Source: DATKPE01 sp035524335
Lineage (GTDB): Bacteria > Bacteroidota > Ignavibacteria > UBA10030 > SZUA-254
DNA: 64,000 nucleotides
Assembly: GCA_035524335.1 (NCBI GenBank)
Contig: DATKPE010000047.1
Location: 1-64,000, forward strand
Reading direction: 5' to 3'
Below the pieces are notes generated by a model. It made no database searches. It was given only the letters and a program-made list of their open reading frames with translations, and was not told the origin of the DNA. The position numbers and the translations under genes were made by a program. Below are positions 41,555 through 50,917 of this stretch, in pieces. The stretch's first letter is position 1. The number at the start of each line of letters is the position of its first letter.

Positions 41555-44500
41555 ATGAAAGCAATTCTCTTCCTCCTGGCTGTTCTTCTTCCGGCCGGCA
41601 TCGCCACCGGCCAGGATACCTCGGCGAGAAACGATAAAAGTTTTTTCCGGCATGAAATTGAACGGTACAAGGCCTATCGCACCAGATCCGCTTCCGGAGT
41701 GACATCCGACGGGGATATGGATGCGACATATTACCGCCTCGACCTCAAAATCACGGCGACGCCGAGTTATGTCCGCGGCAATGTCACAATGAATGCCCGG
41801 AGCCGGATCGACGGTCTCTCGCTCATCGCGCTGGACCTCATGAGCGCGCTCACGGTCGATTCCGTTCTCGTCAACGGCTCGCAGGCGCAGTTCATGCAGA
41901 GTTCCGTCTCCATCGGCATCGCCCTCGACCGCACCTATAATACCGGCGAATCGTTCACCACCCGGGTCTACTATCACGGGGTTCCCGGCAGCAGCGGGTT
42001 CGGCAGTTTTGAGTTCTCCTCCCATAACGGCACACCGTGGATCTGGTCGCTTTCCGAACCGTACGGCGCGAAGGACTGGTGGCCGTGCAACGATCATCCG
42101 CACGACAAGGTCGATTCAGCCGATATCTTCATCACGACCGACTCCTCCTACAAGGTCGGATCGAACGGCGTGCTCGTCAGCACCGCCGATAACGGCGACG
42201 GCACACGGACCGTCCACTGGCACGAAGGATATCCGATCGCAAGTTATCTCATCTCGGTTGCGATCACCAATTATTCGACCATCACAAACTGGTTCCGGTA
42301 CAGTCCGACCGATTCGATGCTCGTGCTCAATTATGTCCTTCCCGAACATCTCTCCAGCGGTCTGTCCCAACTGCCGAGAATTCTCGATATCCTTTCGGTC
42401 TATTCGAATCTCTTCGGCCTCTATCCGTTCATCACGGAAAAATACGGACACTCTGAATTCGGCTGGGGAGGGGGGATGGAACATCAGACCATGACGTCGG
42501 TCGGCGGGTTTGGTGAATCGCTCATCGCCCACGAATGCGCCCATCAGTGGTTCGGGGACATGATCACCTGCGATACCTGGTCGGATATCTGGCTCAATGA
42601 GGGATTCGCGACGTACTGTGAAGTCCTCTATCAGGAACAGGAGTACGGAAAATCGGCCTACTGGGCGGATATCAATTCCGATATCTCCTCGGCGAAAGCC
42701 GCCATCGGCTCCGTCTCCGTGGCCGATACGTCCGATGTCGGGAGTCTCTTCAGCTGGAATCTGGTCTATGCCAAAGGGGCATGGACCCTCCACATGCTGA
42801 GGCATGTCCTCGGCGACAGCGTTTTCTTCCATTCCATGTACGCCTATGCCCATGATCCGCGCTTCCGGTTCGGGACGGGTAATACGCCGGGATTCCGGTC
42901 GGTCTGCGAGGCGGTCTCGGGCAAGGATCTCGGCTATTTTTTCAATGAATGGATCTACGGGGAAAATTATCCCGTCTATTCCTACGGGTGGACGTCCCAG
43001 CAGGTTGCCGGAGGATATCAGGTGACCGTCGGGATCAGCCAGGCCACTGGCACCGTCAATCCGTCCTTCTTTACAATGCCTGTCGATCTTGAATTCACCG
43101 GCGGCGGCATGGACACCACAGTGAGCGTCTTCAACAATGCCGCCAATCAGTCGTTCTCCTTCACGCTTCCCCAGTCCCCCGGAACGGTGACCCTCGATCC
43201 GCAGGGCTGGATATTGAATTCCAAAAACGTTTATCATTATTTCACCGCCTATCCCAACGCCCTGCAGTTCGACAGCGTTTACATTGGCGATACGCGGGCG
43301 GAGAGCCTGCAGGTCTCAAACACCGGCCCGACCCAGCTGGTGATCTCCTCTGCGGCGGCGGACGACTCCTCGCTCACGGTTTCCCCCTCCTCGGCGGTGA
43401 TCCCGTCCGGTGGCATGGTCGTTTTCCATGTCGGTTATGCACCCGGAACCGCAGGGCCGACCTCCGCGCACATCGTCTTCATCCACGATGCGCCGACCTC
43501 CCCCGACATCATCACGGTCAGCGGCAGTGGCGTGTCGCGCCAGTTTTCCGTTGTCGACGGCTGGAACATGGTCTCGCTCCCGGTGAGCAGATCCGACACG
43601 CGGGTGGGATCCCTCTTTCCCGGCGCCGACTCGCCTGTCTTCCGGTACGCCGATTCACTCGGCTATCAGACCGTCGATTCCTGCCGGACCGGCGCCGGCT
43701 ACTGGGTACGGTACGGCGCGTCGACGTTGCTGACCATCAACGGCGCGTCACGTCTGATCGATACCGTTCACCTCATCCGGGGATGGAATATGATCGGCGT
43801 CCTTTCCGGCAGCGTCCCGATCGACTCCATCACCTCCGTTCCGCCGGGGATCGTCGTCTCCGGATATTTCGGATATTTTGCCAGCTATATTCTGCCCACT
43901 GAGCTCTGGCCGGGCTCGGCTTACTGGGTGAAAGCGGACACCGAAGGCGGCCTGATCCTCCGCGCCTCTCCGGGGACGATCGCAAAACGGACTGCGGGTG
44001 ATCATGCGCTTGCGCGGCTGAACAGACTGACATTCACCATCCCCGGCGGCGCGTCGCAGACGCTCTATGTCGGGGCGGAACAGGATGATCCGGGCGAACG
44101 CCTCCGATCGGCGTCCGAACTTCCGCCGCTTCCTCCTCCCGGTTCATTCGATGTGCGGTTTGGATCGGGGAGGTATGTGGAGACATTCGGCGCGGGAGCT
44201 GCCGCGGCGTTGTCCGTCTCCATTTCTTCTCCTGTCTACCCCGTCACCGTCACATGGTCGATGCGCGACGGGGCCGCCGGCGGAATCCTCAGATCGGGCG
44301 GAAAGGCGTACTCGGTCGTGGGTGACGGGAATTGTATGATTGCGGGTCCCGGGCCCGTGACGCTCGAATTTTCGGACCGCGGACTCCCTGCACAGTTCTC
44401 GCTCGATCAGAATTACCCCAATCCCTTCAATCCTTCAACGCTCATCCGGTATGCACTCCCCGCCGACACCAGAGTATCGATCACCATCGACAACATTCTC

Positions 44501-44653
44501 GGCCAGGTGGTCGCCCGGCTGGTGGATGAAGTTGAGACTGCCGGATACAAGTCGGTTGAATGGAATGCGGGGGAATTGCCGTCCGGCACCTATTTCTGCA
44601 GGATGCAGGCCGGATCGTTCAATTCCGTCAGGAAGCTTCTTCTCGTAAAATGA
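41555..44653 (+). CDS. Secreted M1 aminopeptidase with T9SS sorting domain
   Basis: A 1032-residue exported zinc aminopeptidase. Signal peptide to about residue 19 (AGIATGQ). M1 domain: substrate motif GGGMEHQTM, zinc site HECAHQWFGD and WLNEGFATY with the third ligand, the HEXXH-18-E arrangement. After it come a DUF1573/ASH-like Ig-type domain (about 560-660), two WN-type repeats (GWNMVSLPV about 668, GWNMIGVL about 743) and the sorting domain from about 948 (DQNYPNPFNPST, SGTYFCRMQ, RKLLLVK). It is secreted by Sec, then across the outer membrane by T9SS with sorting-tail removal. It ends at a strong bidirectional terminator. Confidence 0.95.
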   Translation: MKAILFLLAVLLPAGIATGQDTSARNDKSFFRHEIERYKAYRTRSASGVTSDGDMDATYYRLDLKITATPSYVRGNVTMNARSRIDGLSLIALDLMSALTVDSVLVNGSQAQFMQSSVSIGIALDRTYNTGESFTTRVYYHGVPGSSGFGSFEFSSHNGTPWIWSLSEPYGAKDWWPCNDHPHDKVDSADIFITTDSSYKVGSNGVLVSTADNGDGTRTVHWHEGYPIASYLISVAITNYSTITNWFRYSPTDSMLVLNYVLPEHLSSGLSQLPRILDILSVYSNLFGLYPFITEKYGHSEFGWGGGMEHQTMTSVGGFGESLIAHECAHQWFGDMITCDTWSDIWLNEGFATYCEVLYQEQEYGKSAYWADINSDISSAKAAIGSVSVADTSDVGSLFSWNLVYAKGAWTLHMLRHVLGDSVFFHSMYAYAHDPRFRFGTGNTPGFRSVCEAVSGKDLGYFFNEWIYGENYPVYSYGWTSQQVAGGYQVTVGISQATGTVNPSFFTMPVDLEFTGGGMDTTVSVFNNAANQSFSFTLPQSPGTVTLDPQGWILNSKNVYHYFTAYPNALQFDSVYIGDTRAESLQVSNTGPTQLVISSAAADDSSLTVSPSSAVIPSGGMVVFHVGYAPGTAGPTSAHIVFIHDAPTSPDIITVSGSGVSRQFSVVDGWNMVSLPVSRSDTRVGSLFPGADSPVFRYADSLGYQTVDSCRTGAGYWVRYGASTLLTINGASRLIDTVHLIRGWNMIGVLSGSVPIDSITSVPPGIVVSGYFGYFASYILPTELWPGSAYWVKADTEGGLILRASPGTIAKRTAGDHALARLNRLTFTIPGGASQTLYVGAEQDDPGERLRSASELPPLPPPGSFDVRFGSGRYVETFGAGAAAALSVSISSPVYPVTVTWSMRDGAAGGILRSGGKAYSVVGDGNCMIAGPGPVTLEFSDRGLPAQFSLDQNYPNPFNPSTLIRYALPADTRVSITIDNILGQVVARLVDEVETAGYKSVEWNAGELPSGTYFCRMQAGSFNSVRKLLLVK

Positions 44654-44660
44654 CATGAAA

Positions 44661-44690
44661 AACCCCGGCCATAGGGCACCGGGGTTTTTT
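44661..44690. terminator. Bidirectional intrinsic terminator
   Basis: Stem AACCCCGG/CCGGGGTT with a 10-base loop; six T residues follow on the plus strand and a run of A before it gives T residues for the minus strand. It stops the M1 peptidase gene from the left and the small exported-protein gene from the right. Confidence 0.85.
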
Positions 44691-44738
44691 CGCACTCCCT
44701 GAGCTTCAGTCCGGAACCGGTTCCGGTCCCGTCGGTGA

Positions 44739-45242
44739 TCAGCGGTTCTCACCGGGCTTCCGCAGATCGCGGTGGTCGCCGCCGGGGCGGGCGCCGTTGA
44801 CCGAGAATCGCCGGTCATCGTGACGCATGGCGCCGTCGCGCCGTTCATTTCTGATGAGCGCCTGGCGGGGGATGCCGTTGTGCCAGGTCAGACGTTCGCT
44901 CTCAAATCCGCGGTAGGGAACTCCAGCCCGCGCAAAGATCCGATCGAATCCTACACCCCGGAGACGAAGTCCCCACAGCTCGCGGAGCGGATAATGGGCC
45001 CGGGCGTGAATGTACAACAGGACGGGAATGTCATCGTCGCAGATCCCCGCCTGGTGCATCGCATATACCTCCCGATACGGAATATGATAATAGTTGCCGA
45101 GATCGATGTAGAACCGGCTGACCGGTCCGATGCCGCCGATATTGACGCGGACATCGACGCCCGGCCGTGCGGCCGAGGACGCGGGGAATGCCGCGATGAG
45201 CAGAAGGGACGCGAAGACTGCGACTGCCATGATCCGTTTCAT
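44739..45242 (-). CDS. Small exported protein of unknown function
   Basis: A 167-residue protein with a signal peptide (RIMAVAVFASLLLIAAFPASSA). The mature part has about 100 residues with a helical, aromatic-rich region around FYIDLGNYYHIPYREVYAM, a CDDDIPVLLYIHARA stretch, then a long Arg/His/Asp-rich tail (RRDGAMRHDDRRFSVNGARPGGDHRD). I do not recognise the family. GGAG lies eight bases before the ATG. It is divergent from the VPS10-like gene and convergent with the M1 peptidase. Confidence 0.7.
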   Translation of the reverse strand: MKRIMAVAVFASLLLIAAFPASSAARPGVDVRVNIGGIGPVSRFYIDLGNYYHIPYREVYAMHQAGICDDDIPVLLYIHARAHYPLRELWGLRLRGVGFDRIFARAGVPYRGFESERLTWHNGIPRQALIRNERRDGAMRHDDRRFSVNGARPGGDHRDLRKPGENR

Positions 45243-45680
45243 ATGAGTGCTCCTTTCAGATTGTTTGTTTGATCGTTCACTCTTCTGTCATCTCTTCATC
45301 AACTACCGTGCCGGTTCTCTGAATGGTTGTGACGGCCCGTTTCCGGCCTGTATTTTTCACCGGAATCGCATGGCCTCATCCGGCGTGTAGAGCTTTTTGG
45401 TCATCGATGGTGAAAACGAGACGGATCCATTAACGGATTTTAATGACGATCGCGCCGGAGGAGCGTGAAAGGGGATGAATGGGATCAGATCAGGTTTTCA
45501 ACGGAGCGAAGTCCGTGCTAAGGGTCAGCTTCTAAGTTATTGATAAATAATATGGTTGGAATTTTCAGCGCGGGAATCATGCCGGTCCGGAAAAGGAGAT
45601 AAATGTTTTGAAATCAACAGGGGAAAGCATATCATACCGATAGATCAGGATCGGTCCCCACCCTCGAAAGGCGTACACTC
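45243..45680. other. Divergent intergenic region
   Basis: No gene is seen. It holds a 6-bp inverted repeat CATTAA/TTAATG (45428-45445), which could be an operator, and an AT-rich segment at 45533-45560. I found no convincing promoter pair for either gene, although TTGAAA-N16-TATCAT (45608-45635) is possible for the VPS10-like gene. Confidence 0.4.
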
Positions 45681-48600
45681 ATGAATTTGCGGATACAACT
45701 GTTGACGGTTGTGATTTTCTTCGCGGCCGGCATCGCGGCCGTCCTCGGCGGCAGAAATACGTCCCACAGGGAACGTTTCGTCCTGCGGGATCGTCCGGAA
45801 ATCTCCGGCGAGAGAGAGGGAAAGGAGGCGGAGAACGACTGGTTCATGGTGCAGAGGATTTTTCCACGGAACGATCTTCCGAAAAATGCCGCTTCCGCCG
45901 TCCGGAGCGGGATGAAATCTCTTTCCCGTTCGACTGCGTCTGTGCAGACGTCCGACTGGACTCTTGCGGGCCCTTCCAATGTTGGCGGCAGGGTCACTGC
46001 GGTGGTTCTCGATCCCGATGACGTCGATGTCGTCTATGCCGCCGCCGCCTCCGGGGGGGTGTGGAAATCGAATGATCTCGGCACGACCTGGTTCAACATC
46101 TTCAACGAGAGTTTTTCGGTCGGCGCCCTTGCCATGGATCCGCTCAATTCCAACGTGATCTACGTCGGCACCGGTGAGGCAAACCCGTCGAGCGTGGACA
46201 CCTATCCGGGCAACGGGATCTGGAGGTCGTCCGACGCCGGATCGACCTGGACGAATCTCGGACTGGGGCAGGTGGGGCAGATCGGCCGGATTGCCGTCAA
46301 TCCCCTTAATCCGAACACCATTTTTGTCGCTGCTCTCGGTCTCTATCGCAGTCAGACCCCCGACCGGGGAATCTACCGGTCGACCGACCGGGGCGCCAGC
46401 TGGACGAAGGTGTTGTTCGTCGACGACACCACCGGAGCGGCGGACATCGTCATCGATCCGTCCGATACCTCGAACGTGATCGCGGCAACCTGGACCTATT
46501 ACCGCACCCTGGCGTATGTCTTCCGCGGTGGACCGGGGAGCGCACTGTACCGTTCCACGAACGGGGGATCGGCATGGTCGAAAGTGACGGCGGGCGTCCC
46601 GCACGACGATCCGAACTACGGCAGATTTTCACTCGCCTTTGCCCCCTCCAATCCCGCGATTGTCTATGCCCTGGCCTCGAACGGCGGCGGCTACAACTGG
46701 GGAGGCGTCTACCGGAGCACCGATCACGGTGCGACATGGTCGCTGAAATACGCCGGCTCCTCCGGCGAGACACAGGTCTGGTACAATAATATTATCACCG
46801 TCGATCCGTTCGACCCGGGAAAGGTGTGGGCGGGGATGACGACACTCTATCTTTCCACCGACAGCGCAAAAACGTTCAGCGCGGCGCCCATCTCCGGCAT
46901 GTATCATGTCGATCACCACGCTCTCGTCTATTCCCCGATCTTTCCGAACACGCTCGTCCTCGGAAACGACGGGGGAATATACATATCGACCGACAACGGC
47001 GGGAATTGGATGAAGTCGCTGAACCTGCCGATCACGCAATATTATGCGGGCGCGGTATCGAACCTGAATCCCCACCGCCTGCTCGGCGGCACGCAGGATA
47101 ACGGATCATCGGAAACCTCCAACGGAGAGGATCCCTGGTCGTTTTTCTGGGGCGGGGACGGATTTTACTGTCTCATCGACCCGACCGACTCCAATTATGT
47201 CTACGCCGAAACACAGAACGGCGGCATTGTTTATTCGACCAACGGCGGCGGATCGTTCAACGGCGGTACGTCCGGGCTCGACTTCTCGGAGTGGAACGGG
47301 TGGGAAACGCCCATTGCATTCGATCCCAGCCATCCGAAAACGCTGTACACCGGATTCGAAAGCGTCTTCCGGACGCGAAACAATATGCAGAGCTGGACGA
47401 AAATCAGCCCGAATCTCACCTATCAGATCTCCAGCGGATACAGCACCGTTTCCACCATCAGCGTCTCACCGGTCGATTCGAACGTCATTTACGCGGGCAC
47501 CGGCGACGGCAGGGTTTGGGTGACCACAAACGGCGGAGGTCTCTGGACCGACGTCAGCGCAGGCCTTCCGCTTCACTGGGTATCTCGTGTCGTCACGGAT
47601 CCCGCCGATGCCGCGACGGCGTATGTGACCCTCTCCGGATTCCGGGAATATGATTCCGCCGCGCATGTCTACCGGACCACCGACGACGGCGCCTCCTGGA
47701 CCAGCATCGGAGGCTCGCTCCCGGATATCCCGGTCAACGATCTCGTCGTCGATCCCGCCAACCGGTCGCACCTCTATATCGCAACCGACCTGAACGTCAT
47801 GGCCACGACCGACGGCGGAGCAACCTGGAACGTTCTCGGGAGCTCTCTCCCCGAAGTGACCGTCCACCAGCTCGCCTTCCATGCTCCTACCCGCCAGCTT
47901 GCGGCGTTCACGCACGGCCGTTCGGTCTATACGATCCGGATCCCCGACGCCAACTTTGCGACGGCCACCATCGAACTGAACGCCCGGTGGAATCTCGTGT
48001 CCCTGCCGCTCCGGTCCCAGATCGATTCGGCCCATTACCTTTTCCCGATGAGCGGCGGGCCGGCTTTTTCCTATCAGCCGGGGAGCGGATATCTCGCCTC
48101 TCCGGTCATCGTTCCGGGCACCGGATACTGGATTCAGCTGCCGTCGGGGCCGGCTCAGGCGGAGATCTCGGGATATCTTATCCCTGCGGAAACGCTCGCG
48201 GTCACCGCAGGATGGAATCTTATCGGTTCGATCAGTTCACCGCTTCCGGTCGGGGCTGTCGGCACCATCGGGACGACGATCATCTCGAGCGTTTTCGGCT
48301 ATTCGAACGGTTATGTCGTCACCGATACGATTCTTCCCGGCGGGGGGTACTGGCTGAACATGTCCCAGGCGGGGGAGATCATCCTGCAGTCCGGGAGCCG
48401 GAATCCCCGGCCACTGCCGGTCGTCGGAGTGCGGGAGCTTCTCGCAAAGTACGGGACACTCACAATCAGGGACGCCGGCGGAAATTCCCAGACGCTCTAC
48501 GTCGGGCGTGCGTCCGCGGGAGTGACCGAAGCATCATGCCTCCTGCCTCCCGTGCCTGCGCCGGGGATATTCGATGCGAGGTTCGCGACGCAGTCCGCTC

Positions 48601-49115
48601 TTCTGCTCGAAGAAGATCATCCGGCGGCATCGGTCCCGATCCGGGTGCGGGCCGGCTCATATCCGCTGAGGATTGAATGGCACGCCGCGGGCGGTACCGA
48701 TGCCCGTCTGACCGCAAATGGAACAGAGACCCCGATGAAGGAGCACGGGTCGATCACGGTGCCGCGGGAGGGAGAGCAGATTTCCGTCCGGTTCGGACCG
48801 TCGGGAAACACCCCGACCGCGTTTGCGCTTGCACAGAACTACCCGAATCCGTTCAACCCCTCGACGCAGATCGGCTATTCGCTCCCGGCGGACGCCCGGG
48901 TCCGCCTCACGGTCTACTCCACGACGGGACAGCTTATCTGCACGCTGGCGGATGGTGTGCAGGCGGCCGGTGAAAAGAGGGTGGTCTGGAACGGGACCGC
49001 GGCGTCCGGACTTCCGGTTTCGAGCGGTGTCTATCTCTGTCGGATCGAGATACAGCCTCTCGGCAATCCTGCGGGCGCCGTCACCTTCATGAAAAAGATG
49101 GTGTGCATCAGATAA
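45681..49115 (+). CDS. Secreted VPS10/BNR beta-propeller protein with T9SS sorting domain
   Basis: A 1144-residue exported protein. N-terminal signal or anchor helix (LLTVVIFFAAGIAAVLGG). The bulk (about 90-760) is a beta-propeller of repeated S-T-D-x-G-x-T-W motifs (SSDAGSTWTNLG, STDHGATWSLK, TTDDGASWTSIG), the sortilin/BNR/photosystem-assembly-like type. Then two WN-type repeats (RWNLVSLPL about 767, GWNLIGSI about 845), a PPVPAPGIFDARF segment and the sorting domain from about 1048 (QNYPNPFNPST, SGVYLCRIE, KKMVCIR). Function of the propeller is unknown; sialidase or glycan binding is possible. The whole last third resembles that of the M1 peptidase. Confidence 0.9.
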   Translation: MNLRIQLLTVVIFFAAGIAAVLGGRNTSHRERFVLRDRPEISGEREGKEAENDWFMVQRIFPRNDLPKNAASAVRSGMKSLSRSTASVQTSDWTLAGPSNVGGRVTAVVLDPDDVDVVYAAAASGGVWKSNDLGTTWFNIFNESFSVGALAMDPLNSNVIYVGTGEANPSSVDTYPGNGIWRSSDAGSTWTNLGLGQVGQIGRIAVNPLNPNTIFVAALGLYRSQTPDRGIYRSTDRGASWTKVLFVDDTTGAADIVIDPSDTSNVIAATWTYYRTLAYVFRGGPGSALYRSTNGGSAWSKVTAGVPHDDPNYGRFSLAFAPSNPAIVYALASNGGGYNWGGVYRSTDHGATWSLKYAGSSGETQVWYNNIITVDPFDPGKVWAGMTTLYLSTDSAKTFSAAPISGMYHVDHHALVYSPIFPNTLVLGNDGGIYISTDNGGNWMKSLNLPITQYYAGAVSNLNPHRLLGGTQDNGSSETSNGEDPWSFFWGGDGFYCLIDPTDSNYVYAETQNGGIVYSTNGGGSFNGGTSGLDFSEWNGWETPIAFDPSHPKTLYTGFESVFRTRNNMQSWTKISPNLTYQISSGYSTVSTISVSPVDSNVIYAGTGDGRVWVTTNGGGLWTDVSAGLPLHWVSRVVTDPADAATAYVTLSGFREYDSAAHVYRTTDDGASWTSIGGSLPDIPVNDLVVDPANRSHLYIATDLNVMATTDGGATWNVLGSSLPEVTVHQLAFHAPTRQLAAFTHGRSVYTIRIPDANFATATIELNARWNLVSLPLRSQIDSAHYLFPMSGGPAFSYQPGSGYLASPVIVPGTGYWIQLPSGPAQAEISGYLIPAETLAVTAGWNLIGSISSPLPVGAVGTIGTTIISSVFGYSNGYVVTDTILPGGGYWLNMSQAGEIILQSGSRNPRPLPVVGVRELLAKYGTLTIRDAGGNSQTLYVGRASAGVTEASCLLPPVPAPGIFDARFATQSALLLEEDHPAASVPIRVRAGSYPLRIEWHAAGGTDARLTANGTETPMKEHGSITVPREGEQISVRFGPSGNTPTAFALAQNYPNPFNPSTQIGYSLPADARVRLTVYSTTGQLICTLADGVQAAGEKRVVWNGTAASGLPVSSGVYLCRIEIQPLGNPAGAVTFMKKMVCIR

Positions 49116-49178
49116 CCGCGGGTCCGGTGACGCGCCGGCGCACAGCAGGCGCGGGCTTCGACGGAATCGAACACAGCC

Positions 49179-50159
49179 ATGATGTTTGACAGGCCGGGTG
49201 CGGCGGCGGAACTGAACCGCCTGGGCGCGGCGGGGATTCCCTGTATCTTCATCATCGACTTCGAGATGGAAGCGCCGCTGGTCCTTCCTCTGCGGGAGGT
49301 CCGGGCGGATGCAATTCTGTATGATTTCCGGGGAAAGCGGAATTTTACAGCGTCCACGGGTGCGATATCGGAGGGAATAGAACTCTTCCCGCGGCCGGTT
49401 CCGTTCGAACGGTACGAAGAAATGTTTCAGACCGTTTTCCGGCACATTGACGCGGGCAATTCCTACCTTGTCAATCTGACCGTCCCGACCCCCGTTGAAT
49501 CACCCCATTCTCTTCGCGATATTTTTCATGCCTCCGCGGCAAAATACCGCCTGCTCGTCGAGGGCCGGTTTGTGGTCTTTTCCCCGGAATGTTTTGTCCG
49601 CATGGAGGATGGGATGATCGCGACGTTCCCGATGAAAGGGACGATCGATGCGGCGGTGCCGGACGCGGAACAGACGATCCTGACCGATCCGAAAGAGGCC
49701 GCCGAGCAGGTGACGGTCACGGATCTCCTCAGGAATGATCTCAGCATGGTGGCGTCGGATGTTGCGGTGAAATCGTTCCGGTATACCGAACGGATCAGGT
49801 CCACCGGCCGGGAACTCATACAGGTGAGCACCTGCATCGAGGGGAGACTGCCGGCGGATTATCCCGACCGGCTCGGGGATATCCTGTTCGCGCTCCTCCC
49901 CGCGGGTTCCGTGACCGGAGCGCCGAAACGGAAAACGCTCGGGATCATCCGGAGCGCGGAGAACGGTCCGCGGGGTTATTATACCGGAATTGCGGGGATC
50001 TTCGACGGCCGCGCCGTCGATTCGTGTGTTCTGATCAGGTTCATCGAATCGTCCGGAGGGACCCTGGTCTACCGAAGCGGGGGCGGCATAACGGCGGGGA
50101 GCGAACCGCGGAAGGAATATCAGGAACTGCTCGATAAAATCTATGTCCCTGTTGCTTGA
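49179..50159 (+). CDS. pabB: Aminodeoxychorismate synthase component I
   Basis: A 326-residue chorismate-binding enzyme making 4-amino-4-deoxychorismate for folate. The chorismate-binding core includes the usual GNSYLVNLT, FVVFSPECFVR, FPMKGTIDA, TDLLRNDLSMV (active-site segment), ALLPAGSVTGAPKRKTL and GYYTGIAG. The enzyme lacks most of the N-terminal domain of E. coli PabB, as is common in short PabB forms. It overlaps the next gene by 17 bases. A glutamine amidotransferase partner is not in the window. An isochorismate or anthranilate synthase function is less likely given the pairing with a PabC-like enzyme. Confidence 0.9.
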   Translation: MMFDRPGAAAELNRLGAAGIPCIFIIDFEMEAPLVLPLREVRADAILYDFRGKRNFTASTGAISEGIELFPRPVPFERYEEMFQTVFRHIDAGNSYLVNLTVPTPVESPHSLRDIFHASAAKYRLLVEGRFVVFSPECFVRMEDGMIATFPMKGTIDAAVPDAEQTILTDPKEAAEQVTVTDLLRNDLSMVASDVAVKSFRYTERIRSTGRELIQVSTCIEGRLPADYPDRLGDILFALLPAGSVTGAPKRKTLGIIRSAENGPRGYYTGIAGIFDGRAVDSCVLIRFIESSGGTLVYRSGGGITAGSEPRKEYQELLDKIYVPVA

Positions 50160-50742
50160 AACGATCAAGGTCCGTGGGCGGAAATATTATCATCTCGAGG
50201 AGCATGCTCGCCGGATGAACCGTTCGCGCAGGGAACTCTTCGGGGCGGAACATCCGATTCCTCTCGGGGAGGTTCTGCGCATGCCGGACGATCTGGATGA
50301 CCGTCTCTGCAAGTGCAGGGTTATCTACGACCGGGAGATCAGGAAGGTCGAATATCAACCGTACGTGTTCCGGACATGCCGGTCGCTCAGGTATGTGCGC
50401 GCGGATAATCTCGTATACGATCATAAGTACGCCGACCGGAGCGCAATAGACCGGCTCCTGAAGGAAGCCGGAACGGATGATATCGTTCTTCTCCGCGAGG
50501 GAAAGGTAACAGACGCATCCTATGCCAATCTGATATTTTCCGACGGTAAGGATTGGTACACACCGCGCGAGCCACTTCTGGCAGGTATCCGGAGGGGTCT
50601 GCTTCTCAGGTCCGGTGCGATCCGGGAGGCCGATATCACCCCGGAGGCCGTAAAAAGGTTTTCATCCGTTATGCTGATCAATGCGCTGTTGCCGATTGAG
50701 GCGGAAAGAAGTCTGCCGGTTACGGCGATATTGGATGAATGA
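50143..50742 (+). CDS. pabC: PabC-like class IV aminotransferase / lyase
   Basis: A 199-residue PLP enzyme of fold type IV. It overlaps pabB and would turn aminodeoxychorismate into 4-aminobenzoate and pyruvate. The PLP lysine is in YDHKYADRS (Lys95), and LREGKVTDASYANLIF and PLLAGIRRGLLL are standard segments. It is shorter than E. coli PabC (269 residues), because the N-terminal part is reduced. Substrate by context. Confidence 0.85.
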   Translation: MSLLLETIKVRGRKYYHLEEHARRMNRSRRELFGAEHPIPLGEVLRMPDDLDDRLCKCRVIYDREIRKVEYQPYVFRTCRSLRYVRADNLVYDHKYADRSAIDRLLKEAGTDDIVLLREGKVTDASYANLIFSDGKDWYTPREPLLAGIRRGLLLRSGAIREADITPEAVKRFSSVMLINALLPIEAERSLPVTAILDE

Positions 50743-50804
50743 CGGGAGAAAACGACCAGTCCGCCGGCGGAGGACAAGGGGGAATCAAGGGGGGCGCGTT
50801 CTGC

Positions 50805-50833
50805 TTGCAATCATGACTTTTTTTCTGTAAATT
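50805..50833 (+). promoter_or_regulatory. Promoter of the ffh operon
   Basis: TTGCAA, 17 bases, TAAATT, followed by TG, so the -10 matches TAnnTTTG fully. The predicted start is near 50840, just before the hairpin at 50851. Confidence 0.6.
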
Positions 50834-50850
50834 TGTCCTGTCTTTTTAAG

Positions 50851-50879
50851 ATGCCGGGAACCGGAACCTGGCATTTTTT
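50851..50879 (+). terminator. Terminator hairpin in front of ffh
   Basis: Eight-bp stem ATGCCGGG/CCTGGCAT (one G-U pair) with an eight-base loop and six T residues. It lies after pabC but also downstream of the likely ffh promoter, so it could terminate the pab transcript or act as a leader attenuator. Confidence 0.7.
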
Positions 50880-50917
50880 ATCTGTTTTCGCCACTTTTCC
50901 TTCAGGTCGGTTCCTCG

